NCBI RefSeq assembly: GCF_002157835.1
Contig: NZ_CP020809.1
Location: 992,001-1,056,000, forward strand
DNA length: 64,000 nucleotides
From: Mycobacterium dioxanotrophicus
GTDB taxonomy: Bacteria; Actinomycetota; Actinomycetes; Mycobacteriales; Mycobacteriaceae
Reading direction: 5' to 3'
Shown: piece by piece, positions 18,318 through 27,604 of the stretch
Layout of the letters: every line of letters starts with the position of its first letter
How positions within the stretch are numbered: position 1 is the first letter of the stretch
The notes under the pieces: generated by a model
Told to the model about the DNA's origin: nothing
The model's input: the letters and a program-made list of their open reading frames with translations, nothing else
Databases searched by the model: none
Position numbers and translations under genes: made by a program

Positions 18318-19848
18318 ATGACAGCGACGCCAGATGTTGATCGGCCGGCTCCGTTCACGGGATCCGGCACCATCCACAGCCCCGCGACCGGCGCCGTCGC
18401 CGGTCAGGTGCGCTGGACCGACGCGGCCGACGTGCCGCGGATCGCCGCAGGCCTGCGCGAGGCGCAGCGCGAGTGGGAGGCCAGGGGTGCGAAGGGGCGC
18501 GCCAAGGTGCTGGCCCGCTACGCCGTGTGGCTGGGGGACCACCGCGACGAGATCGAGAAGCTGCTGATCGCCGAGACGGGCAAGTCGGCGGTCGACGCGG
18601 CCCAAGAGGTGCCGCTGCTGATCATGATCCTTGTCGTACTACATCAAGACCGTGGAGAAGGCGCTGAAACCTGAGAGCCGCCCGCCATCTTTGCCGTTCC
18701 TGTCCGTGAAGAAGATCGCCGTGTACTACCGGCCCCGTCCGGTCGTGGGCATCATCGCGCCGTGGAACTACCCCGTCGCCAACGCCATGATGGACGCCAT
18801 CGGAGCCCTCGCGGCCGGTTGCGCGGTGCTGCTCAAACCGTCCGAGCGCACCCCGCTGACCGCCGAGGTGCTCCTTCGCGGCTGGCTGGATTCCGGTGCT
18901 CCCGAGGTGTTGGCGCTGGCCCAGGGTGCCCGCGAGGTGTCCGAGGCCGTCATCGACAACTCCGACTACATCCAGTTCACGGGCTCCAGCGCGACCGGCG
19001 CCAAGGTGATGGAGCGCGCCGCCCGCCGGCTCACCCCGGTGAGCCTCGAGCTCGGCGGCAAGGACCCGATGATCGTGCTGGAGGACGCCGACGTCGAACT
19101 CGCCGCCAACGCCGCGGTGTGGGGCGCGATGTTCAACGCCGGGCAGACGTGTGTGTCGGTGGAACGCGTCTACGTGCTCGAACCGGTCTATGACCAGTTC
19201 GTCGCGGCGACCGTCAAGGCGGTGGAGAACCTCAAGATGGGCTCCGGCGAGGGCTACGACTTCGGCTCCCAGATCGACGGCAGCCAGGTCGCCATCACCG
19301 ACCGGCACGTCAGCCAGGCCGTGGCCGCAGGCGCCAAGGCGCTCACCGGCGGTAAGCGACCCGAGGGTGAGGGCAGCTTCTACCCGCCGACGGTGCTGGT
19401 CGACGTCGACCACTCGATGTCATGCATGACCGAGGAGACTTTCGGCCCGACGCTGCCGATCATGAAGGTGAGCTCGGTCGAGGAGGCCGTCCGGCTGGCC
19501 AACGACAGCCAGTACGGGTTGAGCGCCTCGGTGTTCTCCAAGGATGTCGACCGGGCGAAAGCCGTTGCCCTGCAATTGGATTGCGGCGCAGTCAACATCA
19601 ACGACGTGATCTCGAACCTGATGTGCACCACGGCCCCGATGGGCGGTTGGAAGACCTCGGGCATCGGCGCCCGGTTCGGCGGGGTGGATGGTGTGCGCAA
19701 GTTCTGCAAACAGGAAACCGTGGTGGCGCCGCGCACGAGTGTGGGGGCAGGCGGCAACTACTACAACAACTCGCACAAGGCGTTGGCGCGGATGAACAAG
19801 CTGATGACCAGGCTGGCGCTGGCCCGGCCACGGCGGGTCGCCAAATAG
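18318..19848 (+). pseudogene. Aldehyde dehydrogenase family gene interrupted by a single-base frameshift
   Basis: The coding sequence is split between two frames. The first part runs from the ATG through IEKLLIAETGKSAVDAAQEV; the second continues SYYIKTVEKALKPE to the end at 19848. The expected junction Ile-Leu-Ser-Tyr-Tyr needs ATC CTG TCG, but the sequence reads ATC CTTG TCG, so one extra T is present at 18631-18632. Repaired, it is a NAD(P)-dependent aldehyde dehydrogenase of about 509 residues with the NAD site (SPWNYP-like APWNYPVANA), catalytic Glu in LELGGKDP and Cys in AGQTCVSVERVY. TAACAT ends 6 nt before the ATG, so a leaderless promoter is intact. Either a real recent inactivation or a sequencing error. 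Confidence 0.85.
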
Positions 19849-19920
19849 GCAGGACGGGGCGCCACCTGGCGTTCACTCCGGTGTCACCCGCCGGTACGAC
19901 GAGCTGGCTATTTTCGGCGG

Positions 19921-20781
19921 GTGACCACCCTGGATCCCACCGGCTACTCCGTCCGCGACGACGATGACGACGACCCCGAGCTGCTGCTCATGCCGAGTGG
20001 CGAGGTGGTCGACACGTGGCGCGAGGGCTACCCGTACGACGAGCGGATGAAGCGCACCGAGTACGAGGAGCAGAAGCGGCTGCTGCAGATCGAGTTGCTC
20101 AAGCTGCAGAAGTGGAGTCAGGGCAACGGCTTGCGGCACGTCATCGTGTTCGAGGGCCGCGACGCCGCAGGCAAGGGCGGCACCATCAAGCGGTTCATGG
20201 AGCACCTCAACCCCCGCGGCGCCCGGGTCGTCGCGCTGGAGAAGCCCACCGAGAAGGAACGTACCCAGTGGTACTTCCAGCGTTACGTCAATCACCTGCC
20301 GGCCGCCGGCGAGATCGTGCTGTTCGACCGGTCCTGGTACAACCGGGCCGGGGTCGAGCGCGTGATGGGCTACTGCAGCCCCAAGCAGCATGCCGAGTTC
20401 ATCCGGCAGGCCCCGTTGTTCGAGCAGATGCTGGTCAACGACGGCATCAGCCTGACCAAGCTGTGGTTCTCGGTCACCCAGAACGAGCAGCGCACCCGAT
20501 TCACCATCCGTCAGGTGGACCCCGTGCGGCAGTGGAAGCTCTCGCCGACGGACCTCGCATCGCTGGACAAGTGGGACGACTACACCGCGGCCAAAGAGGA
20601 CATGTTCGCGTGGACAGACACCGAGATCGCGCCGTGGACCGTCGTCAAGAGCAACGACAAGAAGCGTGCCCGCATCAACGCGATGCGCCACGTGCTCGGT
20701 AAGTTCGACTACGACAACAAGGACCGTGAGGTGGTCGGCCAGGCCGATCCGCTGATCGTGGGGCGCGCGCTTTCGGATTGA
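19921..20781 (+). CDS. ppk2: Polyphosphate kinase 2, class I
   Basis: P-loop kinase of 286 residues that transfers phosphate between polyphosphate and nucleoside diphosphates in the cytoplasm. Walker A is EGRDAAGKGGTIKRF (about 79-93), Walker B is FDRSWYNRAGVERVMG, and the lid module is WKLSPTDLASLDKWDDYTAAKEDM, split below the length limit as WKLSPTDL and KWDDYTAAKEDM. An acidic N-terminus DDDDDDPELL precedes the domain. It resembles the mycobacterial Rv3232c enzyme. GTG start with TATTTT ending 6 nt upstream suggests a leaderless transcript. A second, more distant PPK2 occurs about 22 kb away. Confidence 0.92.
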   Translation: MTTLDPTGYSVRDDDDDDPELLLMPSGEVVDTWREGYPYDERMKRTEYEEQKRLLQIELLKLQKWSQGNGLRHVIVFEGRDAAGKGGTIKRFMEHLNPRGARVVALEKPTEKERTQWYFQRYVNHLPAAGEIVLFDRSWYNRAGVERVMGYCSPKQHAEFIRQAPLFEQMLVNDGISLTKLWFSVTQNEQRTRFTIRQVDPVRQWKLSPTDLASLDKWDDYTAAKEDMFAWTDTEIAPWTVVKSNDKKRARINAMRHVLGKFDYDNKDREVVGQADPLIVGRALSD

Positions 20782-20823
20782 CCCAGATCCGCTTCTGGGC
20801 CGTCCCGAGTTGAGGAGGACGGC

Positions 20824-21678
20824 GTGCGGTTCGTGATGGCGCTGCTGCTGTGGGTGCTGACGACGGTGTTGCTCGCCGTGGCGGTGCCGACGGCGTGGGC
20901 CCAGAAGAACATCGTCGATCAGGCGGGCTACTCGGCGTTCGCGGCGGCCGCGGCGAAGGATCCGCAGCTGCAGCAGGCCGTGGCCGGTGAGCTCACCACG
21001 CAGGTGCGTACGTTGGCGGCCAAGAACGGCGCCGAGGTCAACGCGTCACTCATCCGCGGCGTGGCCAACGCTTACACCGCGGGCCCGATGTTCCCGGGCC
21101 AGTTCGCGAAGGCCAACGAGATCGCCCACACCTGGATGTTCACCAACCAGTTGGCGCGCGACGAGAACGGCTCTTGGGTCGTCGACCTGGCTCCGATGCT
21201 GGCGGATGCGTCATTCCAGGAGACCCTGTCGCAGTTCAACGTCAAGGTGCCGCAGACGCTTACGGTGCCGATCGCGGCGTCGGCTCCCGAGGCGCTGCAG
21301 CCCGGCAAGCTCCGGCCGCTGGCGGTGTGGGGGCCGTGGGTCAGCGTGGGGGCGACGGTATTGGCCGGTGTGTTCGCCCTGCTGACGTTGGTTGCCGCCA
21401 AGTCGCGGGGTAAAACACTTGCCGCGCTGGGTGTCTCAGCGCTTCTGGTCGGTGCGGCCGGGTGGGCCGGGCTTGAGGCGGCGCGGCGCTATCTCAACAA
21501 CGCGCTCAACCACACCAGCGGTGACATCCGGCAGGCCGCCGATGCGATGGTCAACCACGCCATCGCGAACCTGCACCAATGGCTCAACCTGACCTTGGCC
21601 GTCGGTGGCGGCCTGGTGGTGTTCGGGGTGATCGTCGCGATGCTGGGCGGACTGCGTCGCCGCCCCAGCGACCGGTAG
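20824..21678 (+). CDS. Conserved actinobacterial membrane protein
   Basis: Unassigned protein of 284 residues. The N-terminal hydrophobic helix (about 4-26) ends with VPTAWA and may be a signal anchor. An outer domain of about 130 residues follows, then three transmembrane helices (about 178-200, 204-220, 258-278) with the segment GDIRQAADAMVNHAIANLH between the last two. GTG start has a GAGGAGG ribosome binding site at good distance, so this one is conventionally translated. It lies 42 nt after ppk2 and may be co-transcribed. Confidence 0.72.
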   Translation: MRFVMALLLWVLTTVLLAVAVPTAWAQKNIVDQAGYSAFAAAAAKDPQLQQAVAGELTTQVRTLAAKNGAEVNASLIRGVANAYTAGPMFPGQFAKANEIAHTWMFTNQLARDENGSWVVDLAPMLADASFQETLSQFNVKVPQTLTVPIAASAPEALQPGKLRPLAVWGPWVSVGATVLAGVFALLTLVAAKSRGKTLAALGVSALLVGAAGWAGLEAARRYLNNALNHTSGDIRQAADAMVNHAIANLHQWLNLTLAVGGGLVVFGVIVAMLGGLRRRPSDR

Positions 21679-21688
21679 GCCGCCGGCC

Positions 21689-22096
21689 TCAAACCGTGGG
21701 ATCGACCCGCCCGGATTCGCGGGCCGTGCGGGCCAGCACCTGCGGCCCGGTGGTCAACGCCTTACGCCACGGCGCGACGCCGTCGACCTCGATCTCGATC
21801 GAAATGCTCAGCACGGTGCGGATGAGCACGATCATGCCGAGCACCGCGGCGTCGGTGAGTGACGGTGTGGCCGTGACGGTTTTGACGATGTCGGCCGCGA
21901 CGAGCAGTTCCAGTCCGAGCAGGATCGCCCCGCCCAGGGAATCTCGCAGCGTCTTGAATGCGCGGCTGCCGTCACCGGTCCGCCGCCACGACCGGATGGC
22001 CAGGACGAACGCGAACAGGAATCCCAGCACCATCGACAAGACACCCAGCACTTCGAACGCAGTCGTGGCCTGTTCGAAGAACTCCTGTACGTGCAC
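21689..22096 (-). CDS. DUF1622 family membrane protein
   Basis: Small integral membrane protein of 135 residues with three predicted helices (about 16-36, 51-72, 80-98). The segment FKTLRDSLGGAILLGLELLVAADI, here abbreviated RDSLGGAILLGLELLVAADI, is the signature of DUF1622. No biochemical function is known. The stop of mgtC is one base before its GTG start, so the two genes form an operon. Confidence 0.85.
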   Translation of the reverse strand: MHVQEFFEQATTAFEVLGVLSMVLGFLFAFVLAIRSWRRTGDGSRAFKTLRDSLGGAILLGLELLVAADIVKTVTATPSLTDAAVLGMIVLIRTVLSISIEIEVDGVAPWRKALTTGPQVLARTARESGRVDPTV

Positions 22097-22097
22097 C

Positions 22098-22883
22098 TCA
22101 GCGGCCTTTCCCGACCCAGTCGGCAGCAGCCTCGTCGCGGATGTACCACCGCGCCGAGCTGATCGCAGGTTCCAGGCTCACGCTGGCGACAGCTTCCTGC
22201 AGCGCACCGTCATCTCGGACGTCGGCCGACATCTCGGCACGCAGCCGAACCTCGTCGGGTGACGTGCCGACGGTCGACACCAGTGACCGCAGCCTCAGCT
22301 CAGGCCTCGTGGCTGCCCGCAGCAAGAGCGCCCGGCTGTCGGCTTCCGCGTCGAGCCGGCACGTCACGTCGAGCACATACTCGGCCGGTGACGTTTCCCG
22401 GCCGGTGAGAGACTTCGCGCGGTCCATGCGTTGGCCGACAAAGAACAGCAGGAAGTTCGCGGTGACGATGATCGCCGCGGCGGCAAACGCTTCCCGCCAC
22501 AGCCAGGCCCCGGCCAGCGCACCCACAGCGGCTGTGGCCCACAGTGTCGCCGCGGTGTTCAAACCGGTCACCGACAGGCCCTGCTTCATGATCACACCGG
22601 CACCGAGAAAGCCGATCCCGGAGACGATTTGGGCTGCCACCCGGGTCGGGTCGCTGCCCTCGAACGCGTACGCGCCGAGGATCAGGAACAGCGCAGAGCC
22701 CATGCTGACCAGAGCCATGGTCTGCAGGCCGGCCAGCCGGGACCGCCACTGGCGTTCCATCCCGATCAGGATGCCCAGCAGTATCGCGAAGCCGACCCGG
22801 CCCAGCAAATCCAGGGCAGGCATGGATGACGATGGCATGGATGGAGTCTGCCCCGGCAGCAGCGAGACTGAGGGCGTTGACAC
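22098..22883 (-). CDS. MgtC/SapB family membrane protein
   Basis: Protein of 261 residues. The N-terminal half is the MgtC membrane domain of about five helices, with GILIGMERQWRSRLAGLQTM and SGIGFLGAGVIMK as the diagnostic strings. The C-terminal cytoplasmic domain (about 165-255) is ACT-like with DVTCRLDAEADS. MgtC proteins help bacteria grow in low Mg2+ and modulate F-type ATP synthase during infection. GTG start is used here; an ATG some 14-19 residues in (MPSSSMPALDLLG) is an alternative. It heads a two-gene operon with the DUF1622 gene. Confidence 0.88.
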   Translation of the reverse strand: MSTPSVSLLPGQTPSMPSSSMPALDLLGRVGFAILLGILIGMERQWRSRLAGLQTMALVSMGSALFLILGAYAFEGSDPTRVAAQIVSGIGFLGAGVIMKQGLSVTGLNTAATLWATAAVGALAGAWLWREAFAAAAIIVTANFLLFFVGQRMDRAKSLTGRETSPAEYVLDVTCRLDAEADSRALLLRAATRPELRLRSLVSTVGTSPDEVRLRAEMSADVRDDGALQEAVASVSLEPAISSARWYIRDEAAADWVGKGR

Positions 22884-22889
22884 GCAAAG

Positions 22890-23789
22890 TTACGGCTCGA
22901 TGACGTGCGACGGGTCCGGCCGGCGCTCGGGCGGGGCCTGGCTGTAGTCGCCCCAGGGCCCGTCGCGGTGCTCGATTGCGCTGCGCACACCCTGCTGGGC
23001 TGCTGTGTCGATGAACCGCAGCGCATCGGGAGTGTTGCGCATCAACCCATCGAGGATGCCGCCGAGGGTCTGGGTGGAGGACAACCCCATGTTCTCGTAG
23101 GCCTGGTTGACGATGAGCTTCTGAGCCTGCAACTGTGACAAGGGAATTCGGGCCAGCTTCGCGGCGACGTCGGCCACCCTGGCCTCCAGCCGCTCGAAGG
23201 GCACCGATTCGTTGATCAGCTCGACCGCGGCGGCTTCCTTGCCGGTCAACGGTTCTCCGGTCAGCGAATGCCACTTCACCTTCGCCAGGCTCAGCCGGTA
23301 GAGCCACATCCCGGTCAGGTAGGCGCCCCACATCCGCGCGTAGGGCGTGCCGATGACGGCGTCGTCGCTGGCGATCACGATGTCGGCGCACAACGCATAG
23401 TCGCTGGCCCCACCCACACACCAGCCGTGGACCTGCGCGATCACCGGCTTGGACGCCCGCCAGATGGCCATGAATTTCTGGGTCGGCCCGGTTTCGCGGC
23501 TGCTGACCATCGCGAAATCCTTGCCGGGATCCCACCGGCCGTCGGTGTTCATCGCCGCGCCCCAGTGCTGGAAACCGCCACCGAAGTCGTAGCCGCCGGA
23601 GAACGCCCGGCCCGCGCCGCGCAGCACGATCACCTTGATGTCCGGGTCGCGTTCGGCCAGTCCGATGGCCTTCTCGATCTCGTCGGGCATGGGAGGGACG
23701 ATGGTGTTGAGCTGCTCGGGCCGGTTCAGCGTGATGGTCGCGACGGGTGCGGCTGTCCGGTACAGGAGGGTTTCGAACTCGTGGGCCAT
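22890..23789 (-). CDS. echA2: Enoyl-CoA hydratase family protein EchA2
   Basis: Crotonase-fold protein of 299 residues, predicted to hydrate or isomerise an acyl-CoA in beta-oxidation-like pathways. The oxyanion-hole segments are RGAGRAFSGGYDFGG (about 58-72) and HGWCVGGASDYALCADI (about 120-136). The C-terminus QAPPERRPDPSHVI is strongly conserved in mycobacterial orthologues. I chose the ATG that aligns with orthologues (MAHEFET) over a TTG 30 nt upstream. It is last in a cluster with the small membrane protein and the S9 peptidase on the same strand. Confidence 0.88.
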   Translation of the reverse strand: MAHEFETLLYRTAAPVATITLNRPEQLNTIVPPMPDEIEKAIGLAERDPDIKVIVLRGAGRAFSGGYDFGGGFQHWGAAMNTDGRWDPGKDFAMVSSRETGPTQKFMAIWRASKPVIAQVHGWCVGGASDYALCADIVIASDDAVIGTPYARMWGAYLTGMWLYRLSLAKVKWHSLTGEPLTGKEAAAVELINESVPFERLEARVADVAAKLARIPLSQLQAQKLIVNQAYENMGLSSTQTLGGILDGLMRNTPDALRFIDTAAQQGVRSAIEHRDGPWGDYSQAPPERRPDPSHVIEP

Positions 23790-23820
23790 CCCAGCAGTCG
23801 AGTCAGCTTCGGCGCTCAAG

Positions 23821-24021
23821 TCAAGAGTCTCTGGTGCTCGACTCGGTGATGGCCAACGCGATGAGGACGTCGGCCGTCGTGATGAACAGGCCCGCCCAGT
23901 ACATCCATTTGAGGGTGGGGTCCGGCTGGGAGGCGAAGAAGATGACGAGAAAGATCGGTCCGACGATGCCGCAGACGAACGTCATCCCTTGGATGACGAG
24001 GTAGCGCCGGAACGTTTCCAC
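23821..24021 (-). CDS. Small membrane protein (66 residues)
   Basis: Two hydrophobic helices (about 7-30 and 36-59) separated by QPDPTLKWMY; the end is STRDS. It sits tightly between the peptidase stop (1-nt gap) and the echA2 start (31 nt), all on the same strand, so it is probably a genuine member of this operon. Small size and lack of motifs prevent a functional call. Confidence 0.68.
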   Translation of the reverse strand: METFRRYLVIQGMTFVCGIVGPIFLVIFFASQPDPTLKWMYWAGLFITTADVLIALAITESSTRDS

Positions 24022-24022
24022 C

Positions 24023-26017
24023 TCAGCCGCCCAGCTTCCGCCACAGGAACTCGTAGGTCAGCGCCGCCTTGAACGCGGCCTGCTTGTTGTCCGCGGCGCC
24101 GCCGTGGCCACCCTCGATGTTCTCGTAATACGTCACGTCGTGCCCCGCGGCCTCCAGGGCCGCGGTCATCTTGCGGGCATGCCCGGGATGCACCCGGTCG
24201 TCGCGCGTCGAGGTGGTGATGAGGATCGGCGGGTAGCGGCGATCATCCGAAATATTCTGGTATGGAGAGTATTTCGAGATGAATTCCCAGTCGGCCGGGT
24301 CGTCGGGATCGCCGTATTCAGCCACCCAGGACGCCCCGGCCAGCAGCAGGTGGTAACGCTTCATGTCGAGCAACGGCACGCTGCACACCAGGGCGCCGAA
24401 CAACTCCGGATACTGCGTCAGCATGACGCCCATCAGCAGGCCGCCGTTGCTGCCGCCCGCCGCGCCGAGCTGTTCGACGGTGGTGATGCCGCGCCGCACC
24501 AGATCGGCTGCCACGGCGGCGAAGTCCTCATAGACGAGGTGGCGGTTCTCCCGCATCGCCTGGGTGTGCCAGCGCGGCCCGTACTCGCCGCCGCCGCGGA
24601 TGTTGGCGGAGACGAACGTGCCGCCGCGGGCCAGCCAGGCCCGGCCGACGCCACCGGAATAGCCGGGGGTCAACGAGTTCTGGAAGCCGCCGTAGCCGTA
24701 GAGGTACGTCGGGCTCGGTGTCGATCGCTGACCGACCACGTAATAGGGGATCGCCGTGCCATCGGCCGAGGTCGCGAAATACTGTGCGGTGTCGATGCCG
24801 TCGGCGTCGAAGAACGCCGGTGCGGACTTGAGTTTCTGTAGCGAACCACCTGCGGTTCCGTGCAGCAGCCGCGACGGTGTGGTGAAACCGCTTGAATCGT
24901 AGAAGATCTCGTCGCCCAGCGGGTCGGTGTCGACCACGACGGTCTCGTCGCCCACCGGGATGCCGGGCGCGTCGACGCGGTCCCACGTTCCGGGCGTGAC
25001 GATCTCGATGTGGCTGGCGACGTCACGGCGCGTGACCAACACGAGTTTGTCCTTGGTCCAGCTGGCCTCGGACAGGCAACTGTGCTCATCGGGTTCGTAG
25101 ATGGTGGCCAGTTCGCCTGTGCCGGAAAGGAAGTCCTCGAACTGGGTGGCCAGCAAGCTGCCCGCCGGGTAGGTGACGTCGCCGACCTGCCAGTCGTCGC
25201 GCAGTGAGATGAGCATCCACTCGCGGTGAGTCGATGTCGTGGCGTCGGTGGGAACGTCGATGAGGGTCAGCTCGCCGTCGCGGACCTCGTAGCGCAGCTT
25301 GTTGTAGAAGTCGGTGTAGCGGCCGACGCGGGTGTGCTCGAACCCGGGTGTCCGGTCCACGCTGGCGATCACGCGGATATCGGTCGGTTCGGCCTCGAAT
25401 ACGGTCTCGGCGTTTTCCAGCGGTTCGCCGCGGCGCCAGCGTTTGGCGATGCGCGGGTAACCGGATTCGGTCATCGACCCGTCGCCGAAGTCGGTGCACA
25501 CCAGCACGGTGTTCTCGTCTTCCCAGGTCACCGAGGACTTGGCCTCGGGCAACTCGAAGCCGCCCGCGACGAATTCCTTGGTGCGCATGTCGAATTCACG
25601 CACCACCGTGGCGTCCGCGCCGCCTCGGGACAGGCTGATCAATGCCAGCGTGTGCTCGGGCTCGATGACTTCGGGGCCGGCCCACACCCAGTTCTCGTCC
25701 TCGGCTCGCGCGAGCTCGTCGAGATCGATGATCACTTCCCAGTCGGGCTCATCGGTGCGGTAGCTCTCCAGCGTGGTGCGGCGCCAGATCCCCCGCGGGT
25801 TGGCCTCGTCGCGCCAGAAGTTGTAGAGGTACTCGCCCCGGCGGCCCACATACGGAATGCGCGCGTCGGTGTCGAGCACCTCGAGGACCTGGTCGCGCAG
25901 TTCGTCGAACCGGTCGCCGCCCAGCGCCGCCACGGTCGCATCGTTGTGCTTGCGGACCCAATCCAGGGCGTCGTCGCCGGTGATGTCCTCGAGCCACAAG
26001 TACGGGTCATCTGCCAC
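24023..26017 (-). CDS. Prolyl oligopeptidase family serine peptidase (S9, Rv0457c-like)
   Basis: Protein of 664 residues. The N-terminal part begins DPYLWLEDITGDDALDWVRKH, typical of S9A, and continues as a seven-bladed propeller that filters substrates. The C-terminal alpha/beta hydrolase domain has the nucleophile in GGSNGG (about residue 525), the Asp in STRDDRVHPGHARK and the His in EGGHGG. No signal peptide is seen, so it is probably cytoplasmic and cleaves short peptides. GTG start with CACAAT ending 6 nt upstream. Divergent from the aldehyde dehydrogenase gene. Confidence 0.9.
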   Translation of the reverse strand: MADDPYLWLEDITGDDALDWVRKHNDATVAALGGDRFDELRDQVLEVLDTDARIPYVGRRGEYLYNFWRDEANPRGIWRRTTLESYRTDEPDWEVIIDLDELARAEDENWVWAGPEVIEPEHTLALISLSRGGADATVVREFDMRTKEFVAGGFELPEAKSSVTWEDENTVLVCTDFGDGSMTESGYPRIAKRWRRGEPLENAETVFEAEPTDIRVIASVDRTPGFEHTRVGRYTDFYNKLRYEVRDGELTLIDVPTDATTSTHREWMLISLRDDWQVGDVTYPAGSLLATQFEDFLSGTGELATIYEPDEHSCLSEASWTKDKLVLVTRRDVASHIEIVTPGTWDRVDAPGIPVGDETVVVDTDPLGDEIFYDSSGFTTPSRLLHGTAGGSLQKLKSAPAFFDADGIDTAQYFATSADGTAIPYYVVGQRSTPSPTYLYGYGGFQNSLTPGYSGGVGRAWLARGGTFVSANIRGGGEYGPRWHTQAMRENRHLVYEDFAAVAADLVRRGITTVEQLGAAGGSNGGLLMGVMLTQYPELFGALVCSVPLLDMKRYHLLLAGASWVAEYGDPDDPADWEFISKYSPYQNISDDRRYPPILITTSTRDDRVHPGHARKMTAALEAAGHDVTYYENIEGGHGGAADNKQAAFKAALTYEFLWRKLGG

Positions 26018-26078
26018 CTCAACATTGTGCCCGCGCGCGTAGTGTGAGCTGTGTTACACCGCTCACGAGGAGTCCATC

Positions 26079-27602
26079 ATGACAGTGTTTTCGCGCCCGG
26101 GGGCCGCCGACGCCCTGATGTCCTTCGAATCTCGGTACGGCAATTACATCGGCGGGGAGTGGGTTGCCCCGGTCGGTGGCGCCTACTTCGAGAACCCGAC
26201 CCCGGTCACCGGGCAGGTGTTCTGCGAGATCCCGCGCTCCACCGAGGCCGACGTCGAAAAGGCGTTGGACGCCGCTCACGCGGCCGCGCCGGCGTGGGGT
26301 AAGACCGCCCCCGCAGAACGCGCCAACATCCTGAACAAGATCGCCGACCGCATCGAGGCCAACCTCGAGTCCATCGCGCTGGCCGAGTCGTGGGACAACG
26401 GCAAGCCGATCCGCGAGACGCTCAACGCCGACATCCCGTTGGCAGTCGATCACTTCCGCTACTTCGCCGGCGCCATCCGGGCACAGGAAGGCTCGTTGAG
26501 CCAGATCGACGAGGACACCGTCGCCTACCACTTCCACGAGCCGCTGGGCGTGGTCGGCCAGATCATCCCGTGGAACTTCCCGATCCTGATGGCCACCTGG
26601 AAGCTGGCCCCCGCGCTGGCCGCGGGCAACGCCGTCGTCCTCAAACCGGCCGAACAGACCCCGGCGTCGGTGCTGTATCTCTTCTCGCTCATCGGCGATC
26701 TGCTGCCGCCGGGTGTGGTGAACATCGTCAACGGGTTCGGCGCGGAAGCCGGCAAGCCGCTGGCCTCGTCCAACCGGATCGCGAAGATTGCCTTCACCGG
26801 TGAGACCACGACCGGCCGGCTGATCATGCAGTACGCGTCGCAGAACCTCATCCCGGTCACCCTGGAACTCGGCGGCAAGTCGCCGAATATCTTCTTCAAC
26901 GACGTGATGGCGGCCGGCGACGACTTCCAGGACAAGGCCCTGGAAGGCTTCACTATGTTCGCCCTGAACCAGGGTGAGGTGTGTACCTGCCCGTCGCGCA
27001 GCCTGATTCAGGCCGACATCTACGACGAGTTCCTGGAGCTGGCCGCCATCCGCACCAAGGCGGTCCGCCAGGGCGATCCGTTGGACACCGAGACCATGAT
27101 CGGGTCGCAGGCCTCCAACGACCAGTTCGAGAAGATCCTGTCCTACATCGAGATCGGGAAATCCGAAGGGGCCCGGGTGGTCACCGGCGGGGAACGCGCC
27201 GACCTCGGTGGTGACCTGGCGGGTGGGTTCTACATCCAGCCGACGGTGTTCGAGGGCACCAACAACATGCGGATCTTCCAGGAGGAGATCTTCGGCCCGG
27301 TCGTCGCGGTGACGTCGTTCAAGGACTACGACGACGCCATCGCGATCGCCAACAACACCCTCTACGGGTTGGGCGCGGGCGTGTGGTCGCGGGACGGCAA
27401 CACCGCCTACCGCGCCGGCCGCGACATCAAGGCGGGCCGGGTGTGGACCAACTGCTATCACGCCTACCCGGCGCACGCCGCATTCGGCGGGTACAAGCAG
27501 TCCGGTATCGGCCGCGAGAACCACAAGATGATGCTGGACCACTATCAGCAGACCAAGAATCTGCTGGTGTCCTACAGCAACAAGGCACAGGGATTCTTCT
27601 GA
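26079..27602 (+). CDS. Aldehyde dehydrogenase (Rv0458-like)
   Basis: NAD(P)-dependent aldehyde dehydrogenase of 507 residues. [20 protein letters not shown] forms the nucleotide site, LELGGKSP holds the catalytic Glu, and [11 protein letters not shown] the catalytic Cys region. The sequence is of the acetaldehyde/chloroacetaldehyde dehydrogenase (AldB/ExaC) type. An intact enzyme, in contrast to the frameshifted paralogue upstream. GAGGAG ribosome binding site before the ATG. The DUF779 gene starts 2 nt after its stop, an association seen in many actinobacteria. Confidence 0.93.
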   Translation: MTVFSRPGAADALMSFESRYGNYIGGEWVAPVGGAYFENPTPVTGQVFCEIPRSTEADVEKALDAAHAAAPAWGKTAPAERANILNKIADRIEANLESIALAESWDNGKPIRETLNADIPLAVDHFRYFAGAIRAQEGSLSQIDEDTVAYHFHEPLGVVGQIIPWNFPILMATWKLAPALAAGNAVVLKPAEQTPASVLYLFSLIGDLLPPGVVNIVNGFGAEAGKPLASSNRIAKIAFTGETTTGRLIMQYASQNLIPVTLELGGKSPNIFFNDVMAAGDDFQDKALEGFTMFALNQGEVCTCPSRSLIQADIYDEFLELAAIRTKAVRQGDPLDTETMIGSQASNDQFEKILSYIEIGKSEGARVVTGGERADLGGDLAGGFYIQPTVFEGTNNMRIFQEEIFGPVVAVTSFKDYDDAIAIANNTLYGLGAGVWSRDGNTAYRAGRDIKAGRVWTNCYHAYPAHAAFGGYKQSGIGRENHKMMLDHYQQTKNLLVSYSNKAQGFF

Positions 27603-27604
27603 AC

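Noticed and set aside
18631..19848. Second half of the split aldehyde dehydrogenase as an independent gene from a TTG
   Set aside because: The TTG lies at the frameshift itself, without ribosome binding site or promoter, and the product would lack the N-terminal part of the fold.
26019..27542. 507-codon open frame opposite the aldehyde dehydrogenase
   Set aside because: Shadow of the real gene; low-complexity His/Gly/Asp-rich translation and no motif.
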